This document shows, piece by piece, positions 45,570-57,229 of a stretch of 64,000 nucleotides of DNA. Each line of letters begins with the position of its first letter. Position 1 is the first letter of the stretch. Location of the stretch: NCBI GenBank assembly GCA_947095585.1, contig OX352763.1, positions 13,627,462 to 13,691,461 on the forward strand, read 5' to 3'. The notes beneath the pieces are model-generated. The model saw only the letters and a program-made list of their open reading frames with translations, was not told where the DNA came from and ran no database searches. Origin of the DNA: Nephrocerus scutellatus (Eukaryota; Arthropoda; Insecta; Diptera; Pipunculidae). A program made the position numbers and the translations under genes.

Positions 45570-45844
45570 TTATATGTCATTCTGTCAGGCTTTTTTCATT
45601 ATAATGCTGTGAGTTGACGGTCTCGTATGATATTTTTGTGGAAGACTTTTCGGAGGCGCGTCTTGAAGGGTGTTCTTATGGGGTCTTGAGGGGAGTGTGG
45701 TTGGTGTCTGTTGGTCTTGAGGTGGTCTTGAGGGAATCATAAGGTGGTTTTAACAGGGTCTTATATGCCATTCGGTCACGCTTTCTTCATTCTAATGCTG
45801 TGAGTTGACGGTCTTGTAAGCGTTTTTGTGGAAGACTTTTCGGA
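45570..45844 (+). repeat. Direct duplication of an 85-bp segment, 191 bp apart
   Basis: 45570-45654 and 45761-45844 share TATATG-CATTC-GTCA, TAATGCTGTGAGTTGACGGT and TTTTTGTGGAAGACTTTTCG at about 85% identity. The spacer between them is part of the G-rich array, so the array plus flank seems to have been duplicated as a unit of about 191 bases. Confidence 0.85.
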
Positions 45845-46295
45845 TTGGGTCCTTAGGAGATGTTAAGAAAATCTTTGAGATGTCTTCTGGGAGTCCTTTG
45901 GTGGGTCTAAAGGAGGATCTTGAGGTGGTCTCGAAGGGGTCTTTTCGTGGTCTTGAGGGGGTCTTGAGCGAGTTTTAAGAGGTTCTTTATTGTGGATTTG
46001 AGGAGGTGTTAAGAGGGACCTGAGGTAGTCTTGGGGTGGGTTTTTAGGTGGTCTTAAGAGGTTTTAAGAAGGTCTTGAGGAGGTCGTGAGGGGGTTTTGG
46101 TAGGTCTTGAGTGGGATTCTTGAGGGGGTCTTGAGAGGGTTTTTATAGGGTGTTTAGAGCGTTATTGAGAAGGTCTTAATAAAATTTTGAGGTATTCTAG
46201 AGGGATTATTGAGGGGAGTCTTTGGGAGGGAGTGGTTTGAGAGATTACTTAGTGGCTATTTGAGGAGATCTTAAGAAGGTCTAGAGGGGATTTTT
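45655..46295 (+). repeat. Degenerate G-rich tandem array, core GGTCTTGAGG
   Basis: For more than 600 bases the plus strand repeats variants of GGTCTTGAGG and GGTCTTAAGA at irregular spacing of about 9-20 bases. G and T strongly exceed C and A on this strand. It is interrupted by the second copy of the 85-bp segment. Frames through it contain stops, so it is not coding. Many GG and GGGG runs are present, which might allow G-quadruplex formation. No family recognised. Confidence 0.85.
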
Positions 46296-46469
46296 AGAGC
46301 TAGCGACAACCACGATTGAGATGAGATTGAATTTCCACCAGTCAGATATACACCCACGAAATACTTATACCCTGAAACTTAAGAAGTAGTTGTTTCATAT
46401 GCTCAATACTATTGCGACTTTTAGTTCTGATCCTTAGCAAGTTTGTAAATAGATCCACATGTAGGATAA

Positions 46470-46895
46470 TATGGGTAAAATCTTGGATTTTGATTTTAAT
46501 CTTGTCGGACTAGTGTAGACTTTATTGGCATAAATCAACCGTACGAAGTGAAAGTATTTCATTTGTTATCAGCTGCTAAATTTGACACGCCATAGCTAAT
46601 AATTGTCAGTCAAATCCGTACTACTCGACCTTAATTTAGGAGTAATATTTACTGGGGCACCCATCATGTACTTTGTTTGATTACATTTATGGGTAGCCCA
46701 TATTTTTTACCACCCGAAAGATCTTTATGATAGCGTCTTGTATAGGGTCATGTGCTTTACAGATGAGAGATCGATATATTCTGCTTAAGCTAGTATTAAA
46801 CTTTTAGTCGATGGGTCATCACGTTCATCTAGATTTTCTGATCTTTTTCTCCAACGTCAACTTGGCGTATTGCATTGATCATAGCAAACCTTTTT
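46470..46895 (-). mobile_element. Very worn RTE-type LINE fragment, palm to thumb
   Basis: Co-linear but heavily diverged relative to 59350-59790: the TCTTGGATTTTGATTT-like thumb block, ATCATGTACTTTGTTTGATT (the KYMV-like codons), the GATAGCGTCTTGTATAGGGT block and TCTTTTTCTCCAACGTCAAC. It is older than the neighbouring RTE copies. Confidence 0.65.
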
Positions 46896-46899
46896 TCTG

Positions 46900-47935
46900 T
46901 TCGATTCGGATGCCGAAAAAAACGTAAACGGCTGAGAAATCGATCGTCCTGTAAACATATTTTAGAGTCATATGTTTTAAGTTAATAATTTAAAGACAAT
47001 TTATAGTTAAACCTACTTTATACTTTACTTCTTCAATAAAAAACCTGGTCTTTATATTGTTTCAGCCAGCAACCCAAATGTTTATTCGCTCAACGGAGAG
47101 TGTACACTAAAATATAATTAAATGGATTCATATTTCGAAACTGGAATCTTTTTTGCATCACTTCTATACTAATAGAATAAATACATGAGTAAGTAAACAT
47201 CTACCTAACATGTAGTATACTATATGAGACTAATATTTATTATACAAGAAATATGCCCAGAGTATATCGTTATCAGGCAAAATAATTTACTACGTTGAAG
47301 AACAGCAGAGAGCAGTTGGTGGATTCGCGTATCATTATCATATTCGTGTAATGTTCTTTAGTTAACTAACCCCCTTGTTTCATTATTCACACATACATAG
47401 CTGATCAGAATTATTCATCTTTGACTTCCGACGGTGGTGTTATGAAATCTTAAGGATTCTAAGAACCTTTGCAATGAAACATCTTCAGGAGTTCCAGTTA
47501 AGGTATATTAGGCAAACGCTTAAACGCAGAAAATCATAGTTTCACCGGTGGTCTTCGACAATAAAGTCATCGATAGAGGCGGCGGGTATTTAAAGTTTGC
47601 TCATGGGATAACATTTTTAGGTGTCGCTGACGAGGCATTCTTTATCAGCCTAATAGTTATATATGGTCTGAATTTTTTTTTCAGGAGAACGACGAAACTT
47701 CATTTGATTCTTCTTTATTCTACTTGGATTGTTTGCTTTTGCTTCGAGTGCTCACATTGGAAGTTCTTTAAAAGATTATGAGATTTTTGAGAGAGCTCCA
47801 GACTCCAAAGTATTTGTCCAATCAAACTTTTTATCTTTGCAGCTATGCAGCAAGGTAAAATTTATTGTATGTTACTGCTACAAATTAAAATCGGTTATAA
47901 CTTTGGATAAATTAATTAACCTTTTTTTAATCATC
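46900..47935. other. AT-rich spacer
   Basis: A 77-codon frame at 47548-47781 has no motif. Nothing supported. Confidence 0.45.
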
Positions 47936-48490
47936 ATAATCATATTAAGCTCTACAACCGGTGTCCGGTCCTGGCCTCCAGAAAAAAATCTCTCCACCGG
48001 TTCCGATTTCGAGCCGATGTCATCCAGTTTGGCTTCCCTAAACTCTGGGCGTCCTGGTCTACGCCATCCTTCCAGCGTAGGCTTGGCCGGTCTCGCTGTC
48101 GTGTTCCCTAAATCCTTCCGCAAAAGGCTATCCGAGCAGGATCATGTTCGCTCATGCGAGCCCACCGGAGCCTACCGAGCTTAATTCTCTTCACAATGTC
48201 GACATCGCGTCATTATTATAGAGTCTGCGGAATCGTCCTTCCTCTAATACGGGGCCAACAAGTCTCAGTAAGACTTTTCTCTTGAACGCGGCTAAGAGGT
48301 CAGAATGCTTTTTGCTAAGCACCCAAGTCTCGGATCCATATGTAAGCACTGGTATGACCATTGTCTTATATACCAGCAGCTTGGATGTTATGGTTAAGTT
48401 CCTGGATTTGAAGAGTTTTAACAGACTATAGTAGGCTTTGTTGGCTTTAAGCAACCGTGCGGGTATTTCTGGTTCCATGGGTCCATTTTT
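47936..48490 (-). mobile_element. RTE-type LINE, RT thumb to 3' end
   Basis: An uninterrupted 95-codon minus-strand frame (48478-48191) reads EPEIPARLLKANKAYYSLLK, LFKSRNLTITSKLLVYKTMV, IPVLTYGSETWVLSKKHSDL, LAAFKRKVLLRLVGPVLEEG, then RFRRLYNND. This is the standard C-terminal part after the RT palm. The final IxxxIKxxRLRWxGH segment is partly deleted, and the 3' untranslated region ends at GAGCTTAATATGATTATGAT (47936-47960). Of all RTE copies here it is among the least decayed, though truncated at its 5' end near 48490. Confidence 0.9.
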
Positions 48491-48494
48491 TAAT

Positions 48495-50150
48495 GCGTTT
48501 CAATTTTACCAACCTAATGGTTAAAATTCCAACAAAAATAAAATTGGAGTTTTTTACGCACAATTGTGTACTCGGTGTTCAAAACCATTGCACATAGTAC
48601 GAGTTTTAAAATAGTACAATCGAAAAATATGGGAAAGCTACAACTGCTTGATTGTTTCTCTAAGTCATATTAATGGCATCACAAAGATGGCCATAGGAAT
48701 GTTACTCAATAAAATAACTTTTTATGTTGTTGATGTACCACAAGAAAGTCATAAAGCTCTTCTGGTTATCCCTTAATCGCAAGACTGCTTAAAGTCTATT
48801 TCCTCTTCAAGTCCAAGAAACTTTTGGACTTTTCTCCATGTGTTTTCAGTAAAAGCTTAACTAAATACGAGTATGATCAAAAAATACTACGATGTAAAAA
48901 AGTATCCTTTAGAAAATCCACCATTTCAGAAGAAACTTTTTGTTCAGAATTCCCTTCGTATTGCATCTCAAGATGGCTTTGTGTTAACTTGCATTTGCGC
49001 AGCCTGTCAAAATATTAAACATACGCGTAAGTAACAATAAGTTTATTGTACAACAAAAGAAAATAGTGTCAGGAAGGACTTCATATTTTTCATTGTGTTT
49101 ATGCGTAAAAGTTTTTCTTTATTTCTTTTAAGAAAATTTTTATTTGCCTTCACTTTATCCAACCGTTGACAGGTTGTCATTGAGTGTTTTTTGTAGACTG
49201 GTAGTTGGACTTTGCTTATTTAAAAAATTTGTTTTTCCAAAATGCTGCAGCTGCTTTTATTGAACTTTTGTACAGATGTGCAGCTGTAGTTATTTTTTCC
49301 ATTAGAGCTAACGCATAACAACTTTCCATTGTTATTAGTCTTAAGTACGAATAATGAACTTTTAAACTAATTCTAAATTGGATGGTTAAAAGTAATGTAT
49401 AGCCTCTAAACAAGTTCATTTGCATTGGTTTTAGAAAGGATTTGTCAAACAAAACTTCGAACTAGAACGACATTCCAATAGTGAAACTCATGTCCTTTAG
49501 GAAAAACTTCTATAATTAAACTTCGATGGAAGTAGCCATTGTCATTTGGACTAATTAGGTATTTTATGTTATTTAATGGAACAGTCGAATAGTACTCGTA
49601 CCTCTATTTATAAGGACATCACTATTTGGCTTCTTTATTTCATGTGCCCACATATTTCGGCAAATAACGAGGGTTTACATCAGCAATCTCAGTTTGTGTT
49701 TCGCATTTGATAGACATAATATAATGTGAATCCTCCTAACCTATAGTCGTTGACATTTTATTCATTAAATTCATCTTTGCATGATAATCCTTTGGAATTA
49801 CATTAGTTTATTATATAACAAGTAGTTCGCTCACTGGATGCATATTCATATGTGAATTAGTTTTTCGTTTTGTTCGGGCTCTACCCAACGGTCCAACACG
49901 GACTCATTGAGAAATCTCAGAAGAGGAGATATTATAAAAGTTTGCCAATTTCTAGTGTCGTTTGCGTAAAGGAAAGAACCGAATTCAGCTTATCGTGGAG
50001 TAATGTTGTGTACTTATAGAATGGTAATGATGATACGAGTTAACGACAATTCAGTCACACAAAGAAAAAAACTTATTTATACTTTGCAGTTCAATAATTA
50101 AAGGCTTTCGTAATAGAGTAATAGCAATTTTGTATTTATATTTATAACAT
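48495..50150. other. AT-rich spacer
   Basis: Short frames only, no motif or repeat partner. Confidence 0.45.
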
Positions 50151-50213
50151 ACAGACTAATTGAGATATCGGGCTGAAATTTATTCCAAGTGTAGTAATAG
50201 TATATTACAAAAC

Positions 50214-50474
50214 GATCGAGGAAAGTGGAGTTTTTGATGAGCACTTTTCTGCGAGTAGTGTACACTATTTTTCACACGACCAAAGCCGGGTTTTCTGCTA
50301 AACCGGTTATGCGTAATGCACAATTAATCTGCGAATGTGTGTTCGCTGTGACTGCAATAAATAACAAAAGTATTTTATATGTTAACTTACTAGTGCATGT
50401 AACGACTACTTTCGAAGCTAGGTTATAGTGTATGAAACAGTTATTTTCATCTGTGGGCATGTGAAAACTTATTA
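50214..50474 (+). repeat. Unnamed interspersed repeat, copy B
   Basis: The same orientation as copy A (38640-38895) and about 85% identical over about 255 bases. It lacks the 5' TGCTGTTC-TTGGT portion of copy A. It contains CCGGGTTTTCTGCTAAACCGG, which can form a short stem. The open frames of 62-67 codons inside are not preserved between the copies, so it is not a coding repeat. Confidence 0.7.
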
Positions 50475-50489
50475 AGTTTAATTATGGAA

Positions 50490-50625
50490 TTCGATCTCGT
50501 TCATATTACCTCTACGAGCACGTTGTCAGCGATCGAATTTTTAGAGAACGCTGGCAATTTCGCGTTCGTTTTTGTATCTGAGCTCCTCTAACGTTGTTGG
50601 CTTGTTGGCATAAACCAACGACTTA
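50490..50625 (-). pseudogene. Tc1/mariner transposase C-terminal fragment
   Basis: On the minus strand: ANKPTTLEELRYKNEREIAS, matching the NKPTTLEELRDNI segment of the relic at 9815-10090 in both protein and DNA. In intact proteins this region follows the third catalytic residue. It is probably the end of the transposase whose middle lies at 51470-51800. Confidence 0.65.
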
Positions 50626-51469
50626 ACTTAACCCCATAAAAAAAATCCAATAATTTAAGAGTGCGTTTGCATTAAAAAACAAAATTGTTATGTATCTACT
50701 GAAAAACCCTTTACTATTTTCAGTATATAATGTAAGATGCCAATACAGTGACAATTTTTAATTAAAATGCTGGGGGCCAGGCAACGTTCGTTGTATTATA
50801 GAGTACTCTCACATCAATTTATCAATATGCACATTTTATGAAATTAGAATTCTTTCTCGGTCTTATTGTAATATTTGATAATCTCCGGATTGGCCGTTTG
50901 TGTTGCTTCGACTCCTTCCTTCATGTGAATAGATGAGAGAAGCTTGAGTTATTAATTCTCATATAGTACATTTGAAGAGGTCGTTAAAATATGTTTATAA
51001 GCACAATTGGTCGAGCTTAGACGACTTTCTAAGACAAGCTGCACGTTCTTTTGGCGGAAACCTTTAGGTTTTTCTCACTTTTCTCACAATAACTAGGCTA
51101 ATTTTATAGTTTTGAAGAAATTATCGGTGGTGACACATCTTCCAAAGCCTTTATATGAGCTGACTATGTCAAATGCTGTTCGTAGATCTTGATCTTGTGT
51201 TGGGTAGACACTTAATGAGTTAACTTAGAAAACTTTTATGCCATATTTATGCAGTTTAGAGGGTATATATAAGGATTAGGTAGGTACTGAAGAGTTTTTC
51301 ATTAGGAACGCCTCATTTTGGTTTTTAAATAAAACAGCTTGTGTTTGATATTTTAAAAAAGTTTCGGGTTAAAGTTCCATCGATGCCAAAAGTTATAATG
51401 TCATTTATGGAAACGTCTGACGAGTGAATGCCCAATTCTCATGAATATTTTTGCATAAATCGGCCTATA

Positions 51470-51800
51470 TGCTGGCAATTTTGCATTCCTGAAGTCGTTT
51501 TAAATCTTTAGCTTATTGGAAAAGGTCATGTGCTTGACATTTTGACCCAAAGGAAAACGTCCATAGGGTTCAAATTACAGAACGCCAATTGACTGGTCCA
51601 CTTATAGAGATAATAGCTCATGTGCTGAATGTGACGCACTCTTGTTAAAGTCAGATATTCTCCAGGGCAACCTCTTCAAATTTATCTTAAAAATAATCAG
51701 TCAACATGATCGGGTGGCGAACTCGGTCGATTGGCACTGCCCTGCCAGCATTATTGAAGAAGAAGTATTGGCTTATTACTGAAAGCCGAACCCATCTTTA
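51470..51800 (-). pseudogene. Tc1/mariner transposase, catalytic-core fragment
   Basis: On the minus strand, with shifts: YFFFNNAGRAVPIDRVRHPI, MLTDYF, a damaged QQDGA-like stretch, IISISGPVNWRSVI, then CNLNPMDVFLWVKMSST. These match the family blocks YFFENxxGxAVTVNGxRYxxML, RxISRxGPVNWPPRSCDLxP and LDxFLWGYVK. The last catalytic Asp of CDLTP reads Asn here (CNLNP), and the QQDGA motif is lost. The protein is inactive. The fragment at 50490-50625 continues it after an 845-bp interruption. Confidence 0.75.
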
Positions 51801-51809
51801 AATTTTATT

Positions 51810-54800
51810 GGCATTTTATGAATGGCTTAGGGTTGCACAAATAAGACAATTTTGCTTATTAACTAAGCCGTTAAGCCAAAAATGGGCTTTAGCTAAAATT
51901 TGAGTTAGCGCACGTTAGTGCACGGAAGTTTGGATAACTTGGCACAATCGTTTATAATAATTAGAACTTTTGTAAATAGAAAATAAATAAAAAATTTAAC
52001 AAAAAGAATATAAATAAAACACTACAAAGCATGAACTAAACCTAACAGATAAAAAAAAATTAAAAAAAATTCAAAATAAAAATAAATAAATAAATTTATA
52101 AAAATATGTATAAATATTGCACATTCATCACACAAAAAACTATTTCTATATTTTTATACTTTTGTATAAGAATGTACAATTTTGTCAATTACTCTGCTTG
52201 AAAAAACATGCAGAGCAAAATATGGCTAAGTTTGTACATAATCCTCTATATAAATGGTTTCAAGTGGCCTATCTTTGGACCTCTGTTAGCCTTTTGCTGT
52301 GCTTTCGCACACTTTAACCTGATAGGGTAAATACCCAAGATCGCTTAGTATTATATTATATACATATATTATTAGTGGATTTTGTCCAATATAGTCAATT
52401 TCATTTGTTATCACCTAGTAAATTTACACAGAACGAGATATTTTCTCCGTTTATTGAAATTATGTCTCTTATGCAATTAAAGGGTAACAGGTGTAACACC
52501 CTTTAGATAAAATTACAATAAATAAGCAAGTAATTATAGAAACCAAGGACAATGACAAGGACAAGGATTAAGAAAGAGAACCACAATATATTTATTTCGG
52601 TTATTACATTTTATCAACCAGAGATAAAATTTCCCCCTTATACACCTACAAGTATTGAGTGTACAGGGTACATATTTCGCATACATAACACAATTGGACA
52701 ATGAATTTCTTGTGTGGTAAAATTCCATTCATAATAAAACTTATATAAGGGTTGATAACGTTCCAAAAATAACTATTTCAACTATAATTCTGATCGATAG
52801 TATTATGCATAAAATTACGACTATTTCATTTAATAAATACAGTGAATTAACTTCTTGTAGGGGAATAAGAAAAGTGATTTTATATGCAATTATTCTATAA
52901 GAATAGTATTCTTCTTCTTCTTCTTCTTTATCACTAAATTTACAATGTTCCCCTAACTGTAACCAGACTAATTTCCTCCCTACTCATACGAAATTAACTT
53001 ATTCCGAATTTCTCTTCAGATTTCAAATAAGTTTTGGTAAATATAATGATTGCATAATATGACTCAAATAATCTCTTGATAATTATGTTATTTCCAAATT
53101 GATATGCCATTTATTATGCCTTATATGGGCTCATAATTGGTAATGTAACGCATGTTATTTTGAGAGTAAATTGATATCTTAGCTTCGTATGTTCGATTTA
53201 AGTTTTATTGATTTTACTCCTAAATATATTTCCTTATCATAAAAGATTTTTACACATCTTTGGTTAAACAAATCATTTACGTCGTTGCATAAAGGTATCC
53301 TCTCCATTTCTGTATGATATTTGTTAGCCAAGAATAATTCTCCCCTTGGCTTATCTTAGATAATCCACTTTGAGATGACAAAGTTAAATATTATTGCCGT
53401 AAATTGTTACCGACAACCATTGTTACTATGTCCTTTGTAGCTTTTGCGTTAGCCGCTACTTTACAAAGTCATATACACAAACAAACACGTATACATACAC
53501 AACATATTACACTGCTCATAAAATTTGAAAAGATTCCTCTGGGAAAATGTGAAAGACAGTATAATTCCAAGAATAGAAGTTTTCTATAAAATATTAACCT
53601 TTGCATTGGAGCTAGTGAGGTTTGCTGTCACAAGTTGACTACAAAGCCGATTGTGACGGTAAATTGAGTGTCAATTGAGTGGCAAAATTCCTATAAAGAT
53701 ATTAGGAAAGGACTTTGCCTTTAGTGGTCATTTGAGGTTATCAAAGCGATTAAGGTTCAAAAGTCAACTAAAAGACTGATGATGATTATTTAATACAAGA
53801 CCACCGCTGATGACTTTTAAATGAGTAAAGTATTTAAAGTCGGTTCTATAGTAGAGTAGTAGCTTCGCATATACACATCTTCATTTGATGAAATATTTTT
53901 GTGTGATACGGGTATTTCATAGCAAATTAGAAAAGCATTTTGGAAAAGCTATAATTTATTTGTACATATCATTCAAATTCAAAAACTTAATCAAAGCAAA
54001 AACCGCAGGAGCAATTTTCAGCAGATCACGAAAAGATACACAATCGAAACTCCTGTCGCGATGCAATATTCAACCTCAAACAATCTGTCGAAAGAGATAT
54101 AATGCAGAAGATATCTTTGTCCGAGATTAGTTAAGTATTTTCAGGTTAACCACATGATTCGTTGGTTTTTAGATACTAATATTTCAGACACGGTTTTATA
54201 ATAGATCTTGCAACAGTCTCTCTCCCAGCATACTATTTTCATAAAACTCTGATTTACCCTGAGAAATACTTAAGTAATTTTCGATAGAGCACTTTTATGA
54301 CCATCACCAAAACTTTTAGCCAAATTGATTCGCTAACTTTCATTATTTACTCAATGAAAGCAGACGCATATAAAATCTACCACGATAATAAATTCGCAGC
54401 AAACGTGAAAAGTTTCCTATTCATTTGGCTGCTATAATGGATGATATAAATTCGCTTATTGCCAGTCAACATGAAAACTATTCAATTGAAATTAATCCCT
54501 CGAGGCATGGCCTAATGTTTCTCATCAATATCATCCAATATCATTCTTGTATTGCGTTTTGTCAGGAATTTGCAGTAATTTGAAAGTTTTCGCTGTGTGC
54601 GTACATTGTTCAGCGTTATGCTTCGGTATGATTCATTGCAAGGATAATTATTACTATATAATAAAGTTGAATCGAATTGAGTGCTTTGCGGAACATTCAT
54701 TTGATATTGTCAATAAATAATTTTACATTTGGAGGGCTATTCGGAGTTTCATATTTCGATTACAAAACTTATATGTCGAATTTTTTGAATTTGAAGGAAA

Positions 54801-55142
54801 CTTAAGGGTGTTGTTTAAGAACATTTGCCCACTAAGTTTATTTATTTGTCTTTCCAATTTACAAATCTTGTTTTTCTTGTCTTTACAATACATATACATG
54901 TGTGCCATATAATAGAAGATTAAGGATAAGTGCAGTTCTCCATGCAGCTGTCCATTATATCCGACTATTATGTTATCCGCAACATGGCTTAAGCCAAAAC
55001 AGAGAACGGACACAAAACTATTTGTTTTTTTTTAGAACATTTTTAAGGAATTTAGCTTTTCAGTTTCTAGGAAAAAGAACACAAACAATTTATTTGTGAT
55101 ATCTTTCTGACAAAAACTACGAAAAGGAGTTTCTTTTTATTA
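51810..55142. other. AT-rich spacer with A-rich stretch and TTC microsatellite
   Basis: A-rich DNA at 51960-52110. A (CTT)n run lies at 52910-52929. The remaining short frames (52117-52317, 53885-54130, 54723-55013) have no motif. Confidence 0.5.
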
Positions 55143-55526
55143 TCAATAAGGATTTAAGGCTTGCAATATCTTCCTCATTTGCCCACTAGTCTTATCAATC
55201 CGAATGTCCCTTTTGCAATTGTTGTTCATCCTAAGTTTATTGCTCATGTCCGCTGAAACTGTACAAGATGATTTGAGTCGTTTCGATGGAGAAACGCAGA
55301 TAGTGCACATTAGATAAATGGTACATGCTGAGCAAGAATAAGAACACTTATCCAGATTTGGCTTTTTAATGGGCGGTTTTCGCATCTCGACATTCAAAAA
55401 ACCAACGGAATACGATCCATGACAGTCCAACAACCCACACCCATTATTTAGAAGATTTAGTCCTCTTAATATGTTTTGTGAGCTTGTTTGTCGTGTCTGT
55501 TTTCTTACTGCCTCTCGGTAATGCAT
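55143..55526 (-). CDS. Unrecognised 127-codon ORF, Cys-rich middle, low confidence
   Basis: This is the longest frame in the window that I cannot attach to a mobile element or see as a shadow of one. Its middle is Cys-rich (CSYSCSACTIYLMCTIC) and its ends are basic and rich in Lys, Arg, Ser and Asn. There is no signal peptide. A frame of this length is not surprising by chance in 64 kb on two strands. No neighbour supports a gene, and no TATA or polyadenylation arrangement is clear. No function is proposed. Confidence 0.15.
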   Translation of the reverse strand: MHYREAVRKQTRQTSSQNILRGLNLLNNGCGLLDCHGSYSVGFLNVEMRKPPIKKPNLDKCSYSCSACTIYLMCTICVSPSKRLKSSCTVSADMSNKLRMNNNCKRDIRIDKTSGQMRKILQALNPY

Positions 55527-55529
55527 GCG

Positions 55530-56788
55530 ACTGTATGCTTTGGAACACGAAAAAAGTACATTTTCTATCGATAAAATAGATATACTATTTAGATAGAATC
55601 ATTGCTTAGTGGAGGAGTTGTGATGGTTGACCGAAATTCGGTTAGTAAATCCTTCTGTGGAATCTTTATTTTCCTGGACGATGTCCTTTGCCATATTCTT
55701 GCATCTTCTATTTTTATTGCACGTCCATTTTATCTTATACTCGTATTTAGTTATATGTTGTTTTGTGTTGGCTTGTCGATTGATTGATTTTTCGCTGGAT
55801 TTTTTTTTTGCAATTCACTTTTATTGCTGATACTCGTCGAAACGTCCATATTATGCTGAATAGTGTTTCTTCACTACCGTAATAAAATGGGGTCTCAAAA
55901 TTACTGTTTAATGGTACAGATGGCTATGGTTGAAGTGATTGCATACAAAATTTATATGTTTTATTTGAGATAACGATTCTTAACTTTAATGAAGGTTGCA
56001 CTGAGTTCCTCGTGCGGTAATACTGGCTTAAAGAAAAATTCTCTTATATTTCTATTTTATACCTTTTTTTATATGGCAATGAATTAATTTTAAGATAACA
56101 TCGTTATTAGTTTGAAGGATGAAGACCATCATAAATAGTGGTTATCAGTTTTGCAAGTATAATGTACAAAACTAATTTTCTGCAAGTCTCTCACAATTCC
56201 CATATTATTTTAAATTTGTACATATAGTACAGTAGCATTAACAATAATCGGACATCTTTTGGATGGATAAAGTTATGTTAAACGTGTCCACAATTTTACC
56301 TATTAGCACAATCTTTAGTGCGTAATGTATACAAATTTTAAATCTCTATTTTCCTACTCACGGTTTTCCAGTTCCAAAAATATTTTTAGAGTTCCATAAT
56401 TTATAAAAATACATGAGTTGTAGGGGTATACCCAATACAACGCATCTTTGAGGCAATGATTGTGATTATTATTGTACAGAATAAAGCCTTTTAACAGCTT
56501 GGTGGCTCTAAAAAAACACTGAGCTCCCACTAAGGGCTGGTGAAATGCTGATTTGACGCCCTGAAATCCTCGGACAAGCATAATAATGTAAAACTGACCT
56601 GGGTATCCGGCCACAAAATTATCACTCGTAACGAGACAACGAATTTACTACCTGTCATTACCTTTCTTAATCCAGAGCTTTTCTGAGACTTCAAGCGCCT
56701 CGTGAATTATTTTAATTTCTTTGACCAAGGTTAGTGGACATTGCTTCTATCATTTTCGTTTAACTATTTCGGGTCAATTACAGCAGGC
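55530..56788. other. AT-rich spacer
   Basis: Short frames without motifs. Nothing supported. Confidence 0.45.
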
Positions 56789-56789
56789 T

Positions 56790-57225
56790 ATAACATCATG
56801 GAACCAGAAACAAGCGCACGCTTGCTTAAAGCCACCGACAAAACATACTTTGGCTTGTCAAGACTCTATAAATCCAGGAATTCAACAATAACATCTAATC
56901 TGCAGGTCATACAATAGTTATACCAGTAATTTTTTATGGATCCGAAGTTTCTTGCAAATGTTTTTTTTCTAGAGCAAAGTTTTAGCGGCGGGAAATAGTT
57001 TGCCCCGTATATAAGGAAGGACAATTCGGGAGACTCTATAATGATGATATCTATGAATCTAACTGCCATATCGATTTCATGTAAATAATTAAGCTCTGTA
57101 TACTCTGATGGGCAGGACACCTGTCTCGCTTGAGCAAAGAGGATCCGACTTGAAATTGGGACCGGTGGATTCATTTTGTTTGAGAGGTTAGAACTAGAAG
57201 TTGGCTGCAGAGCTTAATATAATGA
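56790..57225 (+). mobile_element. RTE-type LINE relic, RT thumb to 3' end
   Basis: The plus-strand order is the same as at 48490-47936: MEPETSARLLKATDKTYFGL, SRLYKSRNSTITSNL, then PVIFYGSEVSC in decayed form, VCPVYKEGQFGRLYNDDIYE, and GRTPVSL-like remains. It ends in a GCAGAGCTTAATATAATGAT tail at about 57205-57225. Several shifts and stops. It is one of the few RTE pieces on the plus strand. Confidence 0.8.
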
Positions 57226-57229
57226 TAAA

